From Bradyrhizobium sp. SZCCT0153 (GTDB lineage: Bacteria > Pseudomonadota > Alphaproteobacteria > Rhizobiales > Xanthobacteraceae): DNA of 64,000 nucleotides. The position numbers and the translations under genes are program-made. Shown here piece by piece: positions 57,443 to 64,000 of this stretch (positions are counted from its first letter, which is position 1; each line of letters begins with the position of its first letter). The DNA lies in contig NZ_JAFCKS010000003.1 of NCBI RefSeq assembly GCF_018129995.1, positions 248,001 through 312,000 on the forward strand. Direction: 5' to 3'. The notes under the pieces are model-generated. The model saw only the letters and a list, made by a program, of their open reading frames with translations, was not told where the DNA came from and did no database searches.

Positions 57443-57982
57443 TCAGCGCGGTGCCAGCACCATGACGACCTGACGGCCCTCGAACCGCGCGTCCTGCTCG
57501 ACCTTGGCGAGCTCGGCGACGTCGGTCTTGATCTTGTCGAGCAGCTTGGTGCCGATCTCCTGGTGCGCCATTTCGCGGCCGCGATAACGCAGGGTGATCT
57601 TGACCTTGTCACCCTCTTCGAAGAACCGCTGCATCGCGCGCATCTTAACTTCGTAATCGTGGTCGTCGATCATCGGGCGGAGCTTGATCTCCTTGATCTC
57701 GACGATCTTCTGCCGCTTGCGGGCTTCGGCGGCTTTTTTCTGCGCGGAATATTTGTACTTCCCGTAGTCCATGATCTTGCAGACGGGAGGGCTGACGTTC
57801 GGCGAGATCTCGACCAGATCCATGCCGGCTTCCTGGGCCATGCGGATAGCCGCGACGGTCTCGACCGTGCCTTTGTTGTCACCGGTCTGATCGATCAGCT
57901 GGATCTGCGCATTGCGAATATCGTCATTGATGCGCGGCCCGTCTTTGGCGGCAACGGGCGGGGCTTTATTGGGACGGCGAAT
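57443..57982 (-). CDS. infC: Translation initiation factor IF-3, AUU start
   Basis: IF-3 keeps the 30S subunit free and checks start codon pairing. Motifs are [35 protein letters not shown] and [19 protein letters not shown]. Read from the AUU at 57982, the product is 179 residues, the usual length, with GGAG 8 nt upstream. An ATG in frame farther upstream (58048) would add 22 residues with no family match. AUU starts are the known autocontrol device of infC: IF-3 rejects its own start when abundant. Confidence 0.95.
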   Translation of the reverse strand: MRRPNKAPPVAAKDGPRINDDIRNAQIQLIDQTGDNKGTVETVAAIRMAQEAGMDLVEISPNVSPPVCKIMDYGKYKYSAQKKAAEARKRQKIVEIKEIKLRPMIDDHDYEVKMRAMQRFFEEGDKVKITLRYRGREMAHQEIGTKLLDKIKTDVAELAKVEQDARFEGRQVVMVLAPR

Positions 57983-58067
57983 GGGTGGTTCTCCAAAGTT
58001 GTGAAAGAGGCAGCTATCTTGCAGGAAGATACGTTTGCCGGCAAGCAATTCGCTCGTGCGAGGGGCG

Positions 58068-58088
58068 AAAAAGCCTCAAATGCGAGGC
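58068..58088 (-). terminator. Attenuator-like hairpin upstream of infC
   Basis: On the minus strand GCCTC, a 6-nt loop and GAGGC are followed by TTTTT, with A-T pairs extending the stem. It lies 86 nt before the infC start, in the leader if transcription starts upstream, or it ends an RNA from the opposite side. Confidence 0.35.
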
Positions 58089-58229
58089 ATTTTGGCCACG
58101 CCCGGGCACGCTGACCACATAGACACCTTGCTTCTGTTCCGCAAGCGTCCCAAAGGGCCAATGCCGGTGTCCAATGCGCCGCAAAGCAGATCCGAGCAGC
58201 TCAAACCGCACAGCCAGAGTAAACGTTCC

Positions 58230-59042
58230 ATGACCAACGCAATTCCCGATGCCGTGCTCGACTTCATCGATGTGGGCGAGGGCCAGTCTGCGCGCAGGAT
58301 CGCGGTGCGCCGCCGCGCGGGCCAACAATCTGGCCAAGGACCCGGGCTGGTCTGGCTCGGCGGGTTCAAATCGGACATGCAGGGCAGCAAGGCCGTTGCG
58401 CTGGACGACTGGGCCCGGGCGCAGGGCCGCGCTGTGGTCCGGTTCGACTATTCCGGCCACGGCGAATCCGGCGGCGATTTCGCCGACGGCACCATCGGGC
58501 GCTGGCTTGAGGAAAGCGTCGCGGTGGTCGAACGCTTCTGCGACGGCCCGCAGGTTCTGATCGGCTCCTCCATGGGCGGCTGGATGGCGCTGCTGCTCGC
58601 GCGTGAGATCGGGAAGCGGCAAGAGAAACCGCAAGCCAAGGCGTCGCTCGCAGGCCTGGTGCTGATCGCCCCGGCACCCGACTTCACCGAGGAGCTGATG
58701 TGGAAGAATTTTTCGCCCGCGGTAAAGCAGGAGATCGAGACCAAGGGCGTCTGGATGCGGCCGTCGGATTATGGCGACGGCTCGCCCTATCCGATCACGC
58801 GGAAACTGATCGAGGAAGGGCGGAATCATCTGCTGCTCGGCAGCGCGATCGATCTCGGCTGCCCGGTCCGCCTCCTGCAAGGCGCACAGGATCCGGACGT
58901 GCCCTGGCAGCACGCCTTCGCGCTGACCCATCGCCTGCCGGCCGACGATGTCGTACTGACGATGATCCAGGACGGCGACCATCGGCTGTCGCGCCCACAG
59001 GACATCGCGCGCATTCTTGCCGCGGTCGCCGAGATCGAGTGA
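58230..59042 (+). CDS. Alpha/beta hydrolase (ABHD10-like)
   Basis: A 270-residue serine hydrolase. The nucleophile elbow is LIGSSMGGWMALL, the acid is in AQDPDVPW and the His in DGDHRLSR. The GGFKSDMQGSKA motif and overall pattern resemble the ABHD10 family of mitochondrial thioesterases/esterases. In-frame starts at 58080 and 58161 exist; the ATG at 58230 is chosen because the conserved domain begins soon after. It is divergent from infC. Confidence 0.85.
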   Translation: MTNAIPDAVLDFIDVGEGQSARRIAVRRRAGQQSGQGPGLVWLGGFKSDMQGSKAVALDDWARAQGRAVVRFDYSGHGESGGDFADGTIGRWLEESVAVVERFCDGPQVLIGSSMGGWMALLLAREIGKRQEKPQAKASLAGLVLIAPAPDFTEELMWKNFSPAVKQEIETKGVWMRPSDYGDGSPYPITRKLIEEGRNHLLLGSAIDLGCPVRLLQGAQDPDVPWQHAFALTHRLPADDVVLTMIQDGDHRLSRPQDIARILAAVAEIE

Positions 59043-59076
59043 AGTGTCTCCAAACGCGAAGCCGGGAGAAACGCCG

Positions 59077-59544
59077 ATGACCAGCACCGAAATGCTGCGC
59101 GCCTTCTGCGATGCCGTCGAGCAGCGCAACGGCCGTGCCTTTGCCGATCTCTTCACCGAGGACGGCGTCTATCACGACGTGTTCTACGGCGCCTTCGAAG
59201 GCCGCGAGAAGATCGCCGCGCTGATTGACGACTGGTTCTATCGCACGGCGACCGATTTCCGCTGGGACATGCACGATCCCGTCACCGACGGCACCACGCT
59301 CTATGCGCGCTACACCTTCAGCTACAGATCAACCTTGCCGGAAGCGAACGGCGCGCGGGCGATGTTCGAGGGTGTCGCGATCATGACGCTGCGTGACGGC
59401 AGGATCGCTTTCTATCACGAGGTCGCCAACACCGCGCCGGCGTTCGTCGATTTGAAGTTCGCGCCTGAAAGAATCGCGAAGATCGTCGCCAGGCAGGGTG
59501 CGGAACTGAAGGCGCGGCCGGAGATGAAGCGGCATCTGCTTTAG
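59077..59544 (+). CDS. NTF2-like (SnoaL-fold) protein
   Basis: A 155-residue cone-shaped alpha-beta barrel protein. It has LRAFCDAVEQRNGRAFADLF, DGVYHDVFYGAFEGREKIAAL and the long closing strands. The fold binds or isomerises small hydrophobic molecules. GGGAGAAACG precedes the ATG at 59077, 34 nt after the hydrolase, so the two may be cotranscribed. Confidence 0.82.
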   Translation: MTSTEMLRAFCDAVEQRNGRAFADLFTEDGVYHDVFYGAFEGREKIAALIDDWFYRTATDFRWDMHDPVTDGTTLYARYTFSYRSTLPEANGARAMFEGVAIMTLRDGRIAFYHEVANTAPAFVDLKFAPERIAKIVARQGAELKARPEMKRHLL

Positions 59545-59549
59545 CTGCA

Positions 59550-60347
59550 CTACCGCTTCGACGGATTCGCCATCGGCTTGCGCTGCGCCAGGGCTGCGAC
59601 CGTGGCGGTGCCGATCGGGCCCTGTTCGTCGTAGAGCCAGCATTCGCCGATCGCCACGCCATCGGTGGCCTGGTGGTTCACCACGTCGAAGCCGATCCAG
59701 TTCGTCACCGGCAGGCGGTGCAGATAGATCGTGACGTCGCTGTTGATGTAGCCGAGCCCCTTGTCGCCGGCGTTTGCAAACGGGCTGGCGAAGTCGGCTC
59801 CAACAGCGACATGGACGAAGGGCGTCATCGGCACGCCCGCGACCAGCTCGCGCACCTCGCTCATCCAGAGCCGGCGCGGACCCAGCGAGCCCATATGGCC
59901 GACGATCGGCCGTGTCGTCCATTTGCCGTTCATGCCGAGCCGCGGATCGGTCGGCTTGGGGATGTCGGCCGGTTTCGGCACGTCCCAGTTCGGCGGCGAC
60001 CAGACGTTGCCGTCCGGATTCTGCGTCCGCCGCAACAGCTGGCACGAGGCGCGTGCCATGCTGACGCCGCCGGACAGGAACTCCGCTTCCACCACGCGGA
60101 TGCGCAAGCCGTCGCGCACCAGCCGCGTCGTCACCTCGATCGGCTTGTCGATGGTGGGAAGCCGAAACATGTCGACGGTCAGCCGCGCCGGCACCAATTC
60201 CGGGCCCGAATGGCGCTCCTCGATGGCGAAGCCGAGCAGGCCGACGATGACGCGTCCGTGCAGCGATTTCGGATCCCAGGGACCGTTGGCGACTTCCGTC
60301 GGATGGAATGTATCGCCGTCGCGGGTGAAGAAAGGCATGTTTGTCAT
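59550..60347 (-). CDS. Acyl-CoA thioesterase-like double hotdog protein
   Basis: A 265-residue protein with two hotdog-fold halves in the TesB-like layout. LTVDMFRLPTIDKPIEVTTR in the first half, and YINSDVTIYLHRLPVTNWIG and GECWLYDEQGPIGTATVAAL in the second, are typical. It probably hydrolyses an acyl-CoA. The ATG at 60347 is chosen because the upstream 15 residues look non-conserved. Confidence 0.8.
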   Translation of the reverse strand: MTNMPFFTRDGDTFHPTEVANGPWDPKSLHGRVIVGLLGFAIEERHSGPELVPARLTVDMFRLPTIDKPIEVTTRLVRDGLRIRVVEAEFLSGGVSMARASCQLLRRTQNPDGNVWSPPNWDVPKPADIPKPTDPRLGMNGKWTTRPIVGHMGSLGPRRLWMSEVRELVAGVPMTPFVHVAVGADFASPFANAGDKGLGYINSDVTIYLHRLPVTNWIGFDVVNHQATDGVAIGECWLYDEQGPIGTATVAALAQRKPMANPSKR

Positions 60348-60390
60348 GGCCCGCGAGCTTGAAGGAAGCGGCGGGGAAATCAAGATGCTC

Positions 60391-60510
60391 AACCCTCATG
60401 GTGAGGCGCGCGGCACGCGCGTCGCGAACCATGAGAGCCCCGCTGCTGCAGCTTGGCCCGCATCCTTCGAGACCCGCGCGAAGACGCACGCTTCTCAGGA
60501 TGAGGGTCGG
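60391..60510. repeat. Intergenic repeat, CATCCTTCGAGACC family, copy 3
   Basis: CCTCATGGTGAGGCGCGCGG, GAACCATGAGAGCCCC and CATCCTTCGAGACCCGCGCG occur in the same order as at 21508-21622, followed by CTCAGGATGAGGGTC. The queG stop codon (TGA, 60497-60495) lies inside it. Confidence 0.65.
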
Positions 60511-61682
60511 GAAGCTGCCCGCCACTCCTCATGCACGCCGTCGTCGCGCTCGCTGTTCATCGCGGCAGACTTGATCGCCTCGAACTCATCGCGCGACAGC
60601 AGCTGCGCCAGCGCCCACACCGCCGCGCCGCGCACCAGCGGACTCGCGTCGTCGAGCAATCGCCGCGCCTCCTCAGCCAGCGCCGCATCGCCGGAATTGC
60701 CGATCGCGATCAGCACATTGCGCAGAAAGCGGTCGCGGCCGATGCGCTTGACCGGCGACTTCGTGAACAGCGCACGAAACGAAGCGTCGTCGAGCCGTGC
60801 GAGCTCGGCAAGACCCGGCGCGCGCAATGCCTCGCGCGCGGCGAGCTTTGCCTCGCGGCCTTCCTGCGCGAACTTGTTCCAGGGACATGCGGCGAGGCAA
60901 TCGTCGCAGCCATAGATGCGGTTGCCGATGGCCTTGCGGAATTCGCGCGGGATCGGTCCCTTGTTCTCGATGGTGAGATAGGAGATGCAGCGCCGCGCAT
61001 CGAGCTTGTAGGGCGCGGGAAATGCCGCGGTCGGGCAGATGTCGAGACAGGCCCGGCACGAGCCGCAATGATCGATCTCGGCCGGGTCGCGCGGCAGCTC
61101 CAGCGTGGTGTAGATCGCGCCGAGAAACAGCCAGGAGCCGAACTCGCGCGAGACCAGATTGGTGTGCTTGCCTTGCCAGCCGAGACCCGCGGTCTGCGCC
61201 AGCGGCTTCTCCATCACCGCCGCGGTGTCGACGAACACCTTCACCTCGGACGGTGCGGCCGCGACCAGCCAGCGCGCCAGCGCCTTCAGGCGCTTCTTGA
61301 TGAGGTCGTGATAGTCGTCGCCCTGCGCATAGACCGAGATCGCCGCGCGCGTTCGCTGCTTCAGGATCGCGAGCGGATCCTGGTCGGGGCCATAATTGAC
61401 GCCGAGCATGATGACGCTGCGCACGTCCTGCCACAGCCCGCGCGGATCGACGCGGCGCTCCGGCTGCGCGGCGAGCCAGTCCATGTCGCCATGGCCGCCC
61501 GATGCGATGAATTCGAGGAAATGCTGTCCGGCGCTTTCGATCGTGCCTGGTACCGTTACGCCGATGCAGTCGAAACCGAGCGCGCGTGCCTCGTTGGCCA
61601 GCGCTGCCTTCAGCTCAGTCGGGTCGGAGTTCAGAAGTCGAGGTCCACGTAGGTCCGCGATGCCGGCACGCCCGCCAGCCAT
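60495..61682 (-). CDS. queG: Epoxyqueuosine reductase QueG
   Basis: A 395-residue cobalamin and iron-sulfur enzyme that makes queuosine in tRNA from epoxyqueuosine. It has two ferredoxin-like cluster motifs, [16 protein letters not shown] and [13 protein letters not shown], and a C-terminal HEAT-like region. The start is uncertain: the ATG at 61682 overlaps the GST gene by 52 nt, and no ATG, GTG or TTG lies closer to the conserved [18 protein letters not shown]. The C-terminal residues and stop are repeat-derived. Confidence 0.9.
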   Translation of the reverse strand: MAGGRAGIADLRGPRLLNSDPTELKAALANEARALGFDCIGVTVPGTIESAGQHFLEFIASGGHGDMDWLAAQPERRVDPRGLWQDVRSVIMLGVNYGPDQDPLAILKQRTRAAISVYAQGDDYHDLIKKRLKALARWLVAAAPSEVKVFVDTAAVMEKPLAQTAGLGWQGKHTNLVSREFGSWLFLGAIYTTLELPRDPAEIDHCGSCRACLDICPTAAFPAPYKLDARRCISYLTIENKGPIPREFRKAIGNRIYGCDDCLAACPWNKFAQEGREAKLAAREALRAPGLAELARLDDASFRALFTKSPVKRIGRDRFLRNVLIAIGNSGDAALAEEARRLLDDASPLVRGAAVWALAQLLSRDEFEAIKSAAMNSERDDGVHEEWRAASRPSS

Positions 61683-62323
61683 TCGCTCAGCAGCGGACGG
61701 AACGACGGGCGGGATTTCACCCGCGCGTACCACGCCTTTGCTGCGTCGTCCTCGCTCCATGGCACGTCGCCCAGATAGTCGATCGCCGAGAGATGCGCCG
61801 CGGCGGCGAGATCCGCGTAGGTGAGCCGGTCGCCGGCGAGGAAGTTACGCGTCTGCGCCAGCCAGCCGATATAGGCCAGATGATAGCGCACGTTTGCCTT
61901 CGCTGCGCGCATCACGTCGGCCGAGGGCGCGCCGCCGCCATTGTCCTCGCTCATGAAGCGCTTGTAGATGCGCTCGGTGACGAGCGGGTGTGAGACTTCC
62001 TCGAAGAACTTCTCGTTGAACCAGGCCATCAGCCGGCGCACCTCGACGCGCTCGCCGATCGTTTCCGGCATCAGCCGCTTGGGGCCCATGTCGTGCCCAT
62101 AGGACTCGTCGACATATTCGGCGATGATCGCCGCGCCCGGGATAGGCGGCTGCTCGTCGTCCACCAGCACGGGCGTCGCGCCCGCCGCATTGAGCAGCAG
62201 AAAGGCTTCGCGCCGCTCCCAGCTGCGCTCTTCAACCAGCTTCAGGTCGAGCCCGTATTCTCCCGCGATCAGGCGGATGAACCGCGAATGCGGACAGAAC
62301 GGATGATGAAACAGCGTAAACAT
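61631..62323 (-). CDS. Glutathione S-transferase family protein
   Basis: A 230-residue two-domain protein. The thioredoxin-like N-terminus is [20 protein letters not shown], with the acidic and Ser/Thr glutathione contacts in [12 protein letters not shown]; the C-terminal domain is all-helical, with [20 protein letters not shown]. It probably conjugates or reduces small molecules using glutathione made by GshB. It overlaps queG. Confidence 0.85.
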   Translation of the reverse strand: MFTLFHHPFCPHSRFIRLIAGEYGLDLKLVEERSWERREAFLLLNAAGATPVLVDDEQPPIPGAAIIAEYVDESYGHDMGPKRLMPETIGERVEVRRLMAWFNEKFFEEVSHPLVTERIYKRFMSEDNGGGAPSADVMRAAKANVRYHLAYIGWLAQTRNFLAGDRLTYADLAAAAHLSAIDYLGDVPWSEDDAAKAWYARVKSRPSFRPLLSEWLAGVPASRTYVDLDF

Positions 62324-62492
62324 GAAGCCTTTGACTATTTGATGGTGCTTAAGAATCCATCAATGTTTGTGCGGCGCCACACTAGTCCTTCAAAACCGCG
62401 AAGCAAGGGTGCGATGCCGCATTTTGCGATTGCGGGAAAGAGGCGGATGGGCGAGAAGAGCCCCGTTTTTCCAGCGGAAATGGACCGTAAAT

Positions 62493-63299
62493 ATGTCAGA
62501 TGCAATACGGGCAGTGATCCTCGGCATCATCGAGGGTGTGACCGAGTTCCTTCCCGTGTCCTCGACCGGTCACCTGCTGCTTGCGGAGCGCTTCTTCCAT
62601 CTCGGCGAGGGCGCGTTCTGGGATTCGTTTACGGTTCTGATCCAGCTCGGCGCGATCCTCGCGATCGTCGTGTTGTACTTCAAGAAATTGTGGGACGTCG
62701 CGATCGGCATGTTCACGGGCGACGCCGATGCGCGCCGCTTCGTGATCGGCGTGCTGGTGGCGTTCCTGCCCGCTGTCATCGTCGGTCTCGTCGCCGGCAA
62801 ATACATCAAGAGCATGCTGTTCAATCCATGGGTGGTCTGCTTCTCGCTGATCGTCGGCGGCGCCATCCTGCTCTGGGTCGATCGGCTCGATTTCAAGGCG
62901 CGTGAGCACGACGCCACCCGGTTTCCGCTGCTGATGTATCTCTATATCGGCATCGCGCAGTGCGTGGCGATGATCCCGGGCGTGTCGCGCTCCGGCGCCA
63001 GCATCGTGGCGGCGATGTTCCTGGGTGCCGACAAGCGCGCGGCGGCGGAGTTCTCGTTCTTCCTCGCCATCCCCACCATGATCGGCGCGTTCGCCTACGA
63101 TTTCTACAAGAACCGCTCCGAAATGACGATGGACCACATCGGCGTCGTCGCGATCGGCTTCGTGGTGTCGTTCATTACCGCGATCATCGTGGTGAAGACG
63201 TTTTTGTCCTACGTCACCCGCCACGGCTTCGTGGTGTTCGCCTGGTGGCGCGTCATCGTCGGCACGCTCGGCCTGATCGCGCTGGCGCTCGGCCGCTAG
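62493..63299 (+). CDS. uppP: Undecaprenyl-diphosphatase UppP (BacA)
   Basis: A 268-residue integral membrane enzyme that recycles undecaprenyl diphosphate for cell-wall synthesis. The signature motifs are EGVTEFLPVSSTGHLLLAE and PGVSRSGASIVAAMFLGADK. About 8 helices, as in the family. The ATG at 62493 gives the conserved MSDAIRAVILGIIEG. Confidence 0.96.
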   Translation: MSDAIRAVILGIIEGVTEFLPVSSTGHLLLAERFFHLGEGAFWDSFTVLIQLGAILAIVVLYFKKLWDVAIGMFTGDADARRFVIGVLVAFLPAVIVGLVAGKYIKSMLFNPWVVCFSLIVGGAILLWVDRLDFKAREHDATRFPLLMYLYIGIAQCVAMIPGVSRSGASIVAAMFLGADKRAAAEFSFFLAIPTMIGAFAYDFYKNRSEMTMDHIGVVAIGFVVSFITAIIVVKTFLSYVTRHGFVVFAWWRVIVGTLGLIALALGR

Positions 63300-63345
63300 A
63301 GGTCGAACGGGCCGCCGCGCCCGCGAACGGCGAGGCGAAGAGACC

Positions 63346-64000
63346 CTACGCGCTCTTGCGCTGGAATTGCCCGGCGGCGCGGAAGCGCCAGAGATATTGC
63401 GGGGCGATGGCTTCCATCGAATCGGCGGTGATGCCGAGACCTTCCAGCGTCAGGCCGGCGGCCTTGGCCGCATCCGACACGACATTGTCGCGCTCGAGCA
63501 GCGTGACCTGGTCAGGCGTCAGCTTGAACGCGCCCGGCGCGAATTGCAGGAAGTTGGCCTTGAAGCGGGCGAGCCCGAACGGCAGCGGCACCAGCATCCG
63601 CTCGCGGTCGGCGATCTCCAGGATGGCTTCGATGATCTCGCGCATGGTCAGGACTTCCGGCCCGCCGAGCTCGTAGGTCGCGCCCGGCCTGGCCTTGCCG
63701 TCGACGGCATCGGCGATCGCGGTGGCGACGTCGCCGACATAGACCGGCTGCATCCGGGTCGTCCCGCCGATCAGCGGCAGCACCGGCGACATCCGCGCCA
63801 GCGCCGCGAAACGGTTGGTGAACTGGTCCTCGGGGCCGAACACCACGGAGGGACGGAAGATCGTCGCCGACGGCACCGCGGCCAGCACCGCGGCCTCGCC
63901 GGCCGCCTTGGCCCTGGCGTAGTGCGAGGGCGATTCCGCGTCGGCGCCGATCGCCGAGACGTGCACCAGGCGCGCACCTGCCGCAGCGGTGGCCTTGGCC
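63346..64000 (-). CDS. NDUFA9-like NAD(P)-binding protein, 5' part outside the window
   Basis: A short-chain dehydrogenase-fold (NmrA/NDUFA9-like) protein, open to the right edge; only the C-terminal 217 or so residues are present. VHVSAIGADAESPSHYARAK and ATIFRPSVVFGPEDQFTNRF (split here at 20) are typical of the complex I NDUFA9 subunit family. The N-terminal dinucleotide-binding motif lies beyond 64000. It may assist respiratory complex I assembly or be a related oxidoreductase. Confidence 0.8.
   Translation of the reverse strand, partial: AKATAAAGARLVHVSAIGADAESPSHYARAKAAGEAAVLAAVPSATIFRPSVVFGPEDQFTNRFAALARMSPVLPLIGGTTRMQPVYVGDVATAIADAVDGKARPGATYELGGPEVLTMREIIEAILEIADRERMLVPLPFGLARFKANFLQFAPGAFKLTPDQVTLLERDNVVSDAAKAAGLTLEGLGITADSMEAIAPQYLWRFRAAGQFQRKSA

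Overview
The window reads as chromosomal DNA of a high-GC alphaproteobacterium, most likely Bradyrhizobium or a close relative. The main clues are the order dnaK-dnaJ-pmtA, the blocks hrcA-grpE / rph-rdgB-hemW and gshB-yraN-rsmI next to a PBP-activator lipoprotein, a Tad/Cpa pilus locus, and several families of palindromic intergenic repeats. No rRNA, tRNA or CRISPR array was seen. The genus is inferred from gene content and order, not from a search.

Layout. 1-835: end of a membrane-protein gene and a secreted hypothetical. 934-6749: comM (yifB), split after codon 32 by a 4.28-kb integrative element (about 2378-6656). The element carries a small protein, a serine recombinase with a one-base frameshift, a ParB-like protein, a 0.4-kb non-coding stretch with two dyads, and three small cargo genes (cytosolic, secreted, membrane). 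Its boundaries can be read to the base: joining the flanks at a shared GC restores the ComM frame, and the two ends carry matching inverted arms, each 10 nt from that GC. 6976-12543: PilZ protein, tadD and cpaEDCB. 13007-16884: gshB, yraN, rsmI and a divergent PBP-activator lipoprotein. 17035-21502: hemW, rdgB and rph, divergent from hrcA and grpE. 21643-23427: an exported nicotinamidase and a secreted hypothetical. 23824-29566: dnaK behind a heat-shock-type promoter, dnaJ, pmtA, an FMN reductase, pyrF and a DUF1330 protein.

29777-39309: dapB, gpmA, an AraC-HTH/MGMT fusion, a DUF2244 protein, nth, an EmrAB-type efflux pair, a CysZ/EI24-like membrane protein and a subtilisin-family protease without a signal peptide. 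39763-44587: an MFS carrier and a LysR regulator facing a family III CoA transferase and an HMG-CoA-lyase-like enzyme, which together look like a catabolic module for a branched hydroxy-dicarboxylate. 44651-47916: nikR, copA and csoR, with a CsoR-type operator between copA and csoR. 47951-51282: a YiiX-like hydrolase, an exported flavin amine oxidase and a TauE/SafE permease.

51338-57982: the translation cluster infC, rpmI, rplT, pheS, pheT on the minus strand, with infC starting at AUU. It is interrupted by two opposite-strand genes for small secreted proteins and by a DUF559 nuclease gene flanked by identical 37-bp inverted repeats. 58230-64000: an ABHD10-like hydrolase, an NTF2-like protein, a thioesterase, queG, a GST, uppP and the start of a window-truncated NDUFA9-like gene.

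Most of the chromosome here is housekeeping in conserved order. The unusual material is the comM element, the repeat-flanked DUF559 gene, and repeats that supply the stop codons of pyrF, pheT and queG.
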